From assembly GCA_964019415.1 (NCBI GenBank), contig OZ025874.1, positions 5,125,092 to 5,189,091 of the forward strand: a stretch of DNA of 64,000 nt. Direction: 5' to 3'. Made by a program: the position numbers and the translations under genes. The notes below the pieces were generated by a model. The model ran no database searches, was not told where the DNA came from, and saw only the letters and a program-made list of their open reading frames with translations. This DNA comes from Ianthella basta. Lineage: Eukaryota; Porifera; Demospongiae; Verongiida; Ianthellidae. Positions 23,160-33,142 of this stretch are shown piece after piece. How positions within the stretch are numbered: the stretch's first letter is position 1; each line of letters begins with the position of its first letter.

Positions 23160-23670
23160 GTATCAATGGTTGAAGTTGAGTGCACTGGATATTATACCAA
23201 CCAACCTTCTACACCAGTGGTTTTACAGGAGGCTGGGGGGGGGGGGGGGGGGAGGAGGGGAGGGGGTAGCCCTATTTGGTGGCCTTGCCCCACTGGTCAT
23301 CCTACTAAAATGGTATACATATAGAGCTGCAGAGAGCTGTTTTGCCCTGATTGGGGCTCATTAGTGTAACATACTAATGGGTGGCAGGATGACTAGCTGC
23401 TCTTGTATCCACCACCAGTGAAACACTTGTGGTTTTCAACAAGAGCGAATACTAATGGGGAGAAAGCTATAAGTCATAAGCCTGATTTTATGCAAGGTTA
23501 ATTGTTGAAAAGACAGTTCTTTGCAGTTTGCACCTACATGGAACAAGCCAGGCTACATTGAAGTCAAGTGAATCGCTGGGCATTACATTGATTAGCCTTC
23601 TACACCAGTGGTATTACAGTAGGGTGGAGGGCCATAGCCCTATTTGGTGGCAACCAGTGATCAATAGTAT
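23160..23670. repeat. Direct duplication of about 0.1 kb, spaced by about 0.38 kb
   Basis: The phrase CCTTCTACACCAGTGG, followed by a G-rich stretch and CCCTATTTGGTGGC, occurs at about 23200-23285 and again at about 23598-23652. The first copy carries a run of about 18 G (23236-23252 region). Confidence 0.55.
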
Positions 23671-23726
23671 TCTGGGGTAGACATAACTAGGTGAAAACTT
23701 ACTTTATTGTCGCGTATTTCTGACAG

Positions 23727-23910
23727 TTTATCAGCGGCTGATGCTGGACCTTTTCCAGATGTACGAGCATCTAGCTTTGTCCACCACATGCACCAAGTGG
23801 CAAAAGTGTACGAGCTGGAGAATTTGAGAATTAAATTTACTGTAGAAACAATCTACGAATGGATAGCTGAAAAGAGTAGGGACAAGTACAAAAGACTAAC
23901 TCAACATTGA
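23727..23910 (+). CDS. Candidate terminal exon of an unknown gene
   Basis: After a possible acceptor (TCTGACAG, ending 23726) a frame stays open for 60 residues to a TGA at 23910. The peptide (for example ENLRIKFTVETIYEWIAEKS) has the charge pattern of a real amphipathic helical protein rather than of random sequence. No upstream exon was identified and no family recognised. Weak evidence. Confidence 0.25.
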
Positions 23911-23970
23911 CTCACCTTAATTCTATATGGAGTTCACTTTAACTGCATTCATTATAGATCCCTTGTAGCT

Positions 23971-24093
23971 GTCTGTTACACATGTTAGGGCTATAACATA
24001 TGTAACAGCAATGTCTGTTACACGTGTTAGGGCTATAACATATGTAACAGCAGTGTCTACACATGTTAGGGCTATAACATATGTAACAGCAAT
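23971..24093. repeat. 42-bp tandem repeat, three copies, split by a transposon
   Basis: Units begin at 23971, 24013 and 24055 (the last is 39 bp), each with TGTTAGGGCTATAACATATG. The start of a fourth unit (GTCTACACGTGTTAGGGC) resumes at 25303 after the inserted element, which dates the array before the insertion. Confidence 0.8.
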
Positions 24094-24152
24094 GCAGGGC
24101 CGTAGCACCAAGATAAAAACCGGTCAGGCCATAGATGACGTGTCGCAAACAA

Positions 24153-24197
24153 GGGGGGGGGGGGGGCTGGGGACATGCCCCCCCCCCCCCCCCCCCC
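24153..24197. repeat. G14/C20 homopolymer hairpin
   Basis: Fourteen G, an 11-base spacer, then twenty C. It corresponds to the G-rich/C-rich core of the repeat in the Roco copy 1 intron, extended by slippage. Confidence 0.8.
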
Positions 24198-24479
24198 AGG
24201 AAAATTCTTGAAATTTAGATGTTCTGTGAGTACTTTTGGAGCAATTCTAGGCCCAGCAACACTTCAATGAGTATGATAAAATGTAACATAGACCAACAGG
24301 CACTTACAGCAGGAAAGGCGATCAAGTGCCATGAAACAGGTAATACAATGCATTGAAATAAGAAGATTGCGCATTAAAAATTGAAATCTAGTGGTTTTTT
24401 GGCTGTCTCTCTGATGCTAGGCAGCACAAATCTCTCCTACCCTTGAATAGAACACACCATCAATGCAAAGGGTGTGTAA

Positions 24480-24966
24480 AAGTGTTTCCTCCAAGAACAG
24501 GAGGAGGGCCGGTCCATGCAAGGAGGGGGGCTGGTCGATGCAAAACCCAGGTCATTAACATACATTTTCACCATCCCTACATCTGCCAACATTTTGCCGT
24601 TCTTGCGGTCTTGCTACCATCCCCTGTTTCTCCGCCTGCGTATTATAGTGCAAGTGTACATGTGAGTGTGCAATAACAAGGGTTGCCACAGGAGACTATC
24701 CTATTGCATGCATATGCCCATTCAAGCTACGTACATGTTCCCATGTACAAATATATACCACCATGCTGCATGCATACATCCATGTACAGCGGGTTTATGC
24801 AACCTTGCAACAGTTCCCATCCTGGGTAGTCGTTACCTAGGATACAAACAGGGTAATATATTATAGGTGAGTACAGTACCAGTCCGTATCCTAGGTAACA
24901 ACTGCCCATGGTGTGGGAACTGTTGCAAGGTTGCATAAATCCGCTGTACACGACTGAAGCGCTACT
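24480..24966 (+). repeat. Dispersed repeat, copy 1 (interrupted by a MITE)
   Basis: After removal of the 160-bp insert at 24787-24946, this sequence matches the reverse complement of 32136-32522 closely. Shared landmarks include CACCATCCCTACATCTGCC, AACAAGGGTTGCCACAGGAG, GCATGCATACATCC and ACTGAAGCGCTA. No coding potential was seen. Confidence 0.75.
24787..24946. mobile_element. 160-bp MITE with TA target duplication
   Basis: CAGCGGGTTTATGCAACC opens the element and its near-complement closes it; the arms match over about 58 bases with few mismatches. TA flanks both ends (24785-24786 and 24947-24948). The related repeat at 32.1 kb has the uninterrupted site with a single TA at 32153-32154, so both boundaries and the TA target are shown by an empty site. 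TA targeting and CAG...CTG ends fit the Tc1/mariner/pogo group. Confidence 0.8.
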
Positions 24967-25702
24967 GTGCTGTCTGATTTTGCACGGCGATCGATTAGCA
25001 CACCATTTTACGCATCAGAAAACGTCATAAAACGTCATGCGACATCCGTAAAATGGCTGCCGCCGTTCAGGTTGGTTAGAGAACTAAGTATCTGGCTATT
25101 CCTTGTTCAAACTAAGTCCTGCAACACTGTAACAAGACCACTCTGCTTTTAGAACGGTTTTTAACCTTAGGCCAGTACCCCCCTCCCATTTTGAAAGTGT
25201 GTTGAGAATGCATATCTTCAATATTTAGAATTTTTGTTCCAGCAGCAAAAACCGGTCCGGCCATGGCCGGACCGGCCGGACTGGGTGCTACGGCCCTGCA
25301 ATGTCTACACGTGTTAGGGCCTTAGTAGCTTTGGCTGATATTGCAGCCCTCTGTGGAGCCACAATGACTACTTGCAGGGGTTCTCTGCAGGGGTACAGGT
25401 ACGGATGCTTACGTATGTGACTGCCTTATTGGAGTAGAGCACATGGATAAGTGAAGTGGATGAACACGTTAATAAAGCTTTAATTGGTGCTTATGATGAC
25501 CGATATGTACGGCTGGTACTTGAGAGTTATCTAAGACTGTCATACCATGCATTATCTATTAGAACCTGATCTTCCTAGCTTCAATGGAGTGTAAGCAAGC
25601 TAGCAAACAGGCAAGGTTTGCAGACAGCAGAACTGATGCCCAGTAAATAAGTTGCCATTCTATAGAGATTTACAAAATCATTAGGTATACATCCAAGTGT
25701 GT

Positions 25703-25862
<160 letters not shown>

Positions 25863-26008
25863 AAGTAATCACGATTTGAGCGATGCGATCAAGGACCAGG
25901 TAGAATGGAGAGCCATCACCTGTGCTAACCAGCCTAGAGGTGTCCCCGTGATGCAACAGCTTTCTGATCCTCCCCAACGTCCCTAGTGGGCATGGACAAT
26001 GGAGAAGG

Positions 26009-26282
<274 letters not shown>

Positions 26283-26806
26283 GTGGGTGTACGTGTGCAT
26301 GTATGTAAATGGAGTGATCTGCATTTCTTACTTCCTTCTTTGCTCTACAACTGTCTCATTTCTCAGCTGGTGAGATTTGCTTGCTGGTATTAATTGTAAG
26401 TACAATTTCCTTTGTTTGGGATATCATGAAGAATACCAGGATTACGTTAAAGGTGAAGCAGTGTAGTCACACTAAAAGTGATTCTATCTGTGCTTCAGAT
26501 GTTGCATAAAGGTGTACTGACATTTGTGTTTTGTTCAGCTAAGGGTGCCCTGCATACATGTTGATGCACCATACCACAACTACTGCTATCTACAGCTCCA
26601 TGCATACAGGCAAGTTTATGATAGGTTGCTTTTGCAATGTAATACTTTCCTAGAATATGTATCTATGCATCACATTTGTCTGGTCACCCTTCATGATTTA
26701 ATTAGCTGTGGTTTCAACTGAAGAACCAGGCAAATCAAACACTGAATCTATAAAAGAGCAGTGCCTCACTCTGGTTTACTACTTTATCAGCAAGAGAAAC
26801 AACAAA

Positions 26807-27847
26807 ATGAATTGGAAGCTCTTTCTGCTGGCAAGCACTGCTGCTGTCATTGCTCTAGGCTGTAACGGGACATCTAACAAACAGCCAAGGAAAGACAACA
26901 ACCCTGGCCTTCCTGAAATGAACAAACCTGCTAATTCATTTCACTCTGACTTCAACAATGAACCACACTACACTTCTGAAGAGGTAGAGATGAATCGTCT
27001 TGTATCTGTTGATCGTGATGGAAGCGAGACTATAACCACTGATGAGACTGTGATTCAGATTTTAGAGTTGGCTCAGCAGGACTATCCAGCACAGATATTT
27101 ACAGAGCCTCAACCTCAAGAAGTACTAAAAGGAAATGAAGGTGGTCGAGACCGGGAGAAGAGGAAAGTGATCTGCAATGATAATCGAACACTATCAACAA
27201 CGGAAAGCTTTCCATCATGCGCTATTGGCTACCTGGCCTCTGGTTGTTCTGCCTTTCTTGTTGGTCCATTTCATGCTCTGACAGCTGGCCACTGTGTATA
27301 TTCAAATGGTGCATTTGAACGTGACTTAGATGTCTACATTGGGCGTGGATGTTGGAGACATGGAAACCGTATGCCATGGGTGAAGGCATGGACACTTCAA
27401 GGTTGGAAAATTAACGGGTCACAAGAATATGACTTGGGATTGATCCTGTTGAGTTCTGCCTACCCCTCCAAATGTTGGCTTCCATTGGGATATTTTGATC
27501 CAATGCCATCTGTAGCTCTCCCAAGTTCAATATGTGGCTACCCCTTTGATATCCGAGGTATATTTTCATGCTACGTGTGTACAAATTGCAACGATGTTCG
27601 CCTTGCACGAATCAGCCAGCTTGTCATCACTCAGAACATGTATGAGTACACATGTGACACTGTCAGAGGTCAGAGTGGGTCTCCAGTCATGACAAACACT
27701 ACTCAGGGCCTGTATGCAATAGGGGTTCACACTGCTGAAAGTGACATCTATTGCGCAAACTATGGGACACGCATTTCAAAGCAATTGTACGTGAACATCT
27801 GTCACTGGATGTGTCAGAATCAGCTGAGATGCAGAGCTGTTTGCTGA
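26807..27847 (+). CDS. Secreted V8/trypsin-fold serine protease precursor
   Basis: The ORF codes for 346 residues from the ATG at 26807. An N-terminal hydrophobic stretch (KLFLLASTAAVIALG, residues 4-18) is a signal peptide. A hydrophilic propeptide runs to a basic site, REKRK, near residue 123, after which the mature enzyme would begin at VICNDN. The catalytic triad is visible: His162 in TAGHC, Asp209 in EYDLGL and Ser290 in GQSGSPV. GxSGSPV and the overall spacing resemble glutamyl-endopeptidase/V8-type (peptidase family S1B) and PRSS23-like proteins more than chymotrypsins, which have GDSGGP. Ten or more cysteines suggest an extracellular, disulphide-bonded protein. No intron is seen within the coding part. 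The substrate is unknown. The reading frame runs upstream to 26708 without a further ATG, so 26807 is the start. Confidence 0.88.
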   Translation: MNWKLFLLASTAAVIALGCNGTSNKQPRKDNNPGLPEMNKPANSFHSDFNNEPHYTSEEVEMNRLVSVDRDGSETITTDETVIQILELAQQDYPAQIFTEPQPQEVLKGNEGGRDREKRKVICNDNRTLSTTESFPSCAIGYLASGCSAFLVGPFHALTAGHCVYSNGAFERDLDVYIGRGCWRHGNRMPWVKAWTLQGWKINGSQEYDLGLILLSSAYPSKCWLPLGYFDPMPSVALPSSICGYPFDIRGIFSCYVCTNCNDVRLARISQLVITQNMYEYTCDTVRGQSGSPVMTNTTQGLYAIGVHTAESDIYCANYGTRISKQLYVNICHWMCQNQLRCRAVC

Positions 27848-28394
27848 CTCTAGGGTACATGTTGTGTGTTGGTGTGGGCGCAGCTGTAGGCGATAGAATC
27901 ACCACCACCATACTGGAATACAAGAGTACTGAATAGGATAGAGTTGAGAATTGTAAATTACTTACCTACTGTGTGTGTAGTGAGCGATAGCTATCCAGTG
28001 CGGTCGAAGTGAGCTAATCACTAGCTACTTGGTAGCCAAAGGATGAGTATATGAAGGATGAGTACTATGTTACTGCATGAACTGCACGCATACTCACAGT
28101 GCTGGACAAATTATATATGTTTGTGATGGAAACGACCAGGCTACACAAGCAGATCTGATCATCAGTAGGTTTAACTGCAACCGCCAGTCCGGATGTCGGC
28201 ACTAGCTAACCGATTAAATCGGTAGCTGTGACAGTATAGATGCTACTAGTGGCAATGCACAGGGGAGCATCTAGGCGTAGATCCATCGGAGGGGAACCCG
28301 GCCCTAGTCACTATATACCGTAGACGTTATACTCACTACACTACGCACGATGTGTAACCGGGTTACACGGCTGTTCGTTCAGGCGTGTCCCTTG
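27848..28394. other. Intergenic region, no gene seen
   Basis: No AATAAA directly follows the protease stop, and no repeat or ORF of note was found. The region ends at the putative promoter of the next gene. Confidence 0.4.
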
Positions 28395-28505
28395 TGACGT
28401 CACGTGTCATGTGATCATTTGTAAATTGTAACATGGCGAATATGGGTCTACCACTATTTTCGTTAAGGAGCCTCTAGGAGAGCTAGGAGCTGTGATTTAG
28501 TGTAG
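28395..28505 (+). promoter_or_regulatory. Putative promoter and 5' non-coding exon of the JIP gene
   Basis: TGACGTCA (28395-28402, a full CRE) overlaps CACGTG (28401-28406, E-box/CLEAR-like core), followed by AACATGGCG (28430-28438), which resembles a YY1 initiator-type site. A strong donor, GTAG|GTAAGT, ends a possible exon at 28505. The matching acceptor would be CTGCTGCAG ending 31508, 32 bases before the start ATG. The short ORF from 28433 ends at a TAG after 14 codons, so this exon is most likely untranslated leader. Inferred; no transcript was available. Confidence 0.5.
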
Positions 28506-28940
28506 GTAAGTTAAGGAGATGGCCACACATTCACGTATATTCTGACAGGTGTGGGGTAAAATTAGAGGGGCTAGTGTCTGAGGCCATTGTCAGCGTAGCC
28601 GAAAGTGGCAAGTTTGACACCTTAGGGGTTGGCAGGGCGTAGCGCGTATGGCAACAAGGAGACTTAATCATGTACACCGACAGTACTGCCTAAAGTAGTG
28701 TTTGTGCCCCCTCTGAGTTCGTTTCCATGTGTCTAAACATCTACTAGCGCCTAGCTCACGTTACAGTAGAAGGCGTTTGCGTGCGTGTTCGTACCTGGTC
28801 ATACTGTTCGCATCATTCCATGTACGACAACATTCTTAATCACCAGCCCTTGCCCTCTAATTGGCCCTGTAGTCCACCATGACACTCTTATACCACTTGC
28901 TGTAGTGCATGGTGTTCAGTTGAGCCACATTGTTAGATTG

Positions 28941-29602
28941 TGTTGGCCATGAGAGCCCCTAGCGTTGGCCACGAGAGCCCCCAGTGTTGGGCATGAGAGC
29001 CCCCAGCGTTGGCCACGAGAGCCCCCAGTGTTGGCCACGAGAGCCCCCAGTGTTGGCTATGAGAGCCCCCAGTGTTGGCTACGAGAGCCCCCAGTGTTGG
29101 CCATGAGAGCCCCCAGTGTTGGCTACGAGAGCCCCCAGTGTTGGCCATGAGAGCCCCCAGTGTTGGCCACGAGAGCCCCCAGTGTTGGCTATGAGAGCCC
29201 CCAGTGTTGGCCACGAGAGCCCCCAGTGTTGGCTACGAGAGCCCCCAGTGTTGGCTGCGAGAGCCCCCAGTGTTGGCCACGAGAGCCCCCAGTGTTGGCC
29301 ACGAGAGCCCCCAGTGTTGGCTACGAGAGCCCCCAGTGTTGGCTACGAGAGCCCCCAGTGTTGGCTACGAGAGCCCCCAGTGTTGGCTACGAGAGCCCCC
29401 AGTGTTGGCTACGAGAGCCCCCAGTGTTGGCTATGAGAGCCCCCAGTGTTGGCCACGAGAGCCCCCAGTGTTGGCCACGAGAGCCCCCAGTGTTGGCCAC
29501 GAGAGCCCCCAGTGTTGGCCACGAGAGCCCCCAGTGTTGGCCACGAGAGCCCCCAGTGTTGGCTATGAGAGCCCCCAGTGTTGGCTACGAGAGCCCCCAG
29601 TG
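28941..29602. repeat. 22-bp minisatellite, about 30 copies
   Basis: The unit is GAGAGCCCCCAGTGTTGGCY followed by AY, with few variants (CAC, TAC, TAT, CAT, TGC at one position). Because 22 is not a multiple of three, the three plus frames interconvert; none contains a stop in the array, and the minus strand is open over long parts too. It lies in the probable first intron of the JIP gene. There is no sign that it is translated. Confidence 0.95.
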
Positions 29603-29778
29603 GGTGCAGTGTAGCCAGACAAGTGTATTGGACATTGTGTTACGTAGTCTCAGTGCAGTGATTGAGCTGATGTGCAGGCTTCCCACTGGTGTTGTTAAAT
29701 GAATTGTACCAACTGTGACTTCACTTTCAAGGCATACCCTGCATTGAATGGTACTGATACAAGTTGTGCATCATGCAT

Positions 29779-29779
<1 letters not shown>

Positions 29780-29836
<57 letters not shown>
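29780..29836. repeat. (CA)n microsatellite
   Basis: About 28 CA units, intronic if the upstream leader exon is real. Confidence 0.95.
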
Positions 29837-29838
<2 letters not shown>

Positions 29839-30189
29839 AAAACGTATGCATTTAGCCAGTCACCAATTCTGTGTGAACAAAATTGTAATGTGCTTGTTCT
29901 ACATGTATTTACTTGAAGCACCATTTGTATCCCAAGTGTCTAGTAATCACCAAATTTGTATCACTACAGTCAAACCTTTTAGGCTACTTGTGAGGGTCCA
30001 TTGTACCTGTAAAGCCAATGTACACTCCTACTGGTTGATATGTGCTAATGATCACACCTTGTTCAAGTGATGCATGCCAGCACACTTCAGTAGTGTATGA
30101 CCAAATAGTGTTCCAGTGCAGGTGGCACACTCAAACACACCAATAATAGGGTAGAGGCTCGTTGCTACAGTGACAGATCAATGGTACAG

Positions 30190-30304
30190 GTTTTGAGCTG
30201 GATTCATGTTGCAGTAGTTCATTAGCTGCTTATCAGCCAATGAAGGCCTACCTGACTGAAATGTCCCGAATTATTAATTTTGCCAAGTGAATCCAGCTCG
30301 AAAG
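30190..30304. repeat. Short inverted-repeat element
   Basis: TTTTGAGCTGGATTCA near 30191-30206 is matched by its near-complement TGAATCCAGCTCGAAA near 30288-30303. It looks like a small MITE of about 115 bases. No target duplication was established. Confidence 0.45.
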
Positions 30305-31540
30305 TGATACTATCGATGTGTCAAACATACCCTACAGTGAAATTTGTATTATTGCAATATTATGGTATAGCATTCTCTCACACATTGCACGGCCTACAGA
30401 CTGTTCTGGAGCCCCCACCCCCTTCTCTCTTCATACTGTGTTAGCATGTATCTGTAGTTTGTGCATTGTCCCTTCTTTGTGTGGTGAACTGTGCAAACCT
30501 AGTGTTAAAGGCAGCCCTTCAGTGTATTGTGGAAGTAAGGCACTTGGTGTGCCAACACCCCTTTGTGTTAGGTATGAGAAGCGCTAGTAGTGATAGCCAA
30601 AGAAGGCTTCGTGCAGATGCCATTCCTAGCATGACTTGCACCGCAACCAGATCACCATGTGATTTAATTGTACTGTAGCATGGAGTGGCTCTCTGGTAGG
30701 TGGGAATGGCATTAGGGGAATGAATGTCTCTAATAAATGGTATCCTTCCTCCAGACTACTGTAAGGGTATGTGTTGGTACATTCACTTGTTTGATCCACA
30801 AGCTACATACATACATAGCCTGTTACATTGTTCCATTCCTTTTTGCCTTTGCCTTGTACAACTCTGCACAATGCCCTGCAAAGTGTGGCTGTTCAATGTT
30901 GGCAGTGAGTTCTATCCATTGTCCTTTGGAGGGCTGGCGTTGCAGTGTGCTCCATACCTGCCATGACATCACTTTCAGTGTTCTGAGTCCTGCACCGACT
31001 ATCGAATTCCACAGCTATGTTTGACTATTTAACCAATGAATGCTGTACCTTTGTAGGGGAAGAGGTGTAGTATAGTGAGCACCTATAACTAATCATTAGA
31101 TGTGCTAGGCTGCCAGAGGCAACAACTTTGGTCAGATCATTCAACCGTGGCTGCAGACATGTGTAAAGGATAATTGGGTGTTCTGATAGTATTACACTGC
31201 AAGGCTTCCCCACCACATACAGTACATACATGTGTACAGCACTGTGTGATGGTGTGTGTGTTTCCTTGCCATCAGCTCCATTGTCCATCATTGTAACCAG
31301 TTACGTATGTACATGCAGTGTGGTGTGTGTTGATGGTGCGTTTGTTTGCTGTCACAGTTATGTACCTACATATGTGAGTATGTGGGTGCGATAATACGTA
31401 TGTAGGTAGCTTTTGCTGTAGTTGCATCCTCACATTGTAATTGTATTACTGTGTGAGTGTGCACTTAACTGTATACATCTGTCTTCTCCTTCGCTTGTCC
31501 TGCTGCAGCAATAGCGTGTTGTCCTACGTAGTTTGCTGCC

Positions 31541-33082
31541 ATGTCTGATTCTGCTGAAGACGTCTTGACCTCAGAGCAGGGAGCGGGGCCAGCGGTGTCT
31601 GCAAGAGTAGCCAAATTAGCACAGGACATTTACGATGAGTTTCAGAATATTATTGGTGAGTTTAGTCCATTTTCCGTTGTGCTGAGGTTACTGTCTGTGG
31701 CACATACTATAGGTATACGTGTGCATTGCACAACTTTGTGTGGTGTTGTGCAAGGTGTGTACATTGCTGCCTGCCAACTGGTGCACCCACTTTGGGCCCT
31801 CTCTGTTTGGCCCTACACTGTAAAAAAAGTGGTGGTTTCAGGCCATGGCCACCAGTGGTGGTTCTCAGGGACAAGCAGTGGTTTCAAACAACCACTGTAA
31901 CACCTTTAGTCCCTGAGAAACACCAATGGTGGGGTGAATCCAACACTATTTTACAGTGTACACCAGCACAAACATTGTACACTTCACTGTCAACACTTGC
32001 GAAGTTCAAATTAACTCCCTATATCCAAGATCCATAATCCAGGATGCAAATGGCTTATACAGTGTACAGAGTGCAGCTGTACATGCGCCATGGTGCACAC
32101 CAGACTGCAATTTCTGGCTATTCAGGCATTCCTCATTAGCGCTTCAGTCATGTACATGGATGTATGCATGCAGCATGGTGGTGTATATGTACGTGGGAAC
32201 ATGTAGCTGGAATGGGCATATGCAGGCAATAGGATAGTCTCCTGTGGCAACCCTTGTTATTGCACACTCACATGTACAATTGCACTATAATACACAGGCA
32301 GTGAAACAGGGGATGGTAGCAAGACCGCAAGCGTGGCAAAATGTAGGCAGATGTAGGGATGGTGAAAGCATATTCGAAGTCAGCACATGTTAATGACCTG
32401 GGTTTTGCATGGACCGGCCCTCCTCCTTGTTCCTACGTTTTTTCTGCCTGGTGGTTTTGCCATACCTTGCAGGTACACACTGCACCATCCCTACATCTGC
32501 CCTTGTTTTTGGAGGAAACATGCCTTTAGGATAGGGGGTGTAGGCTGAGTTGGTCTAGCATATTAGACTGGATAGGACCACTTGCATGCGTACATACGTA
32601 CTTGTGCATTCATATAAATTATGTATATGTCAGTCAGTATTCACACTGTACTTGCATACGTATGTAGGTAGAACACTGTGTATGTATGTATGGGTGTACC
32701 TAGCTTTACATACATCCTTTTCATCTTGTTTCATATCTTGTCCGGCTCAGCTGGCACTTGCATGTGTACGAATGTTACTCTCAACCCCTTGCTCGTTACC
32801 CACTGTTTACAATACCTCTGCCCTTCCTGTCATCATCCTCATCCACGTATTGCCTCATTCTCTTCCAACAGATCAGTTTGGCCCTGATGCCGTGCAGTCC
32901 CTAGCCCCACTGGTGGTGAATGTGCTGGAGAACCTTGACAATGCATTAGGGGAGAGTGAGGACAATGACAGGGAACTGGTGGAGCTGACAGAGAAGTATG
33001 AACTGCTTGCTCAGCAGTATGAGAAGGAGAGGCACCGGAGGAAGGAAGCAGAGGAGGTGTGTGTGTGTGCGTGCGTGTGTGC

Positions 33083-33142
<60 letters not shown>

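Larger units (their letters stand above)
24095..25298. mobile_element. Non-autonomous DNA transposon with 15-bp terminal inverted repeats
   Basis: The ends are CAGGGCCGTAGCACC at 24095-24109 and its reverse complement at 25284-25298. CAATG flanks both ends (24090-24094 and 25299-25303), a five-base target duplication. Joining the flanks restores the next unit of the 42-bp tandem array, which confirms the boundaries. There is no transposase ORF. Inside are a G14/C20 hairpin (24153-24197), a dispersed repeat also found at 32136-32522, a younger 160-bp element, and a 24-base perfect palindrome (25252-25275). The superfamily is not assigned: CAGGG ends suit hAT-like elements, but the target duplication looks shorter than eight. 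Confidence 0.75.

Noticed and set aside
28941..29602. CRISPR-like array
   Set aside because: Repeats are contiguous without unique spacers and the DNA is eukaryotic.
28933..29702. ORFs through the minisatellite (repeats of the type APSVGHESPQCW)
   Set aside because: Every plus frame is open simply because the 22-bp unit lacks stops; no splice or start evidence exists, and it lies within the probable first JIP intron.
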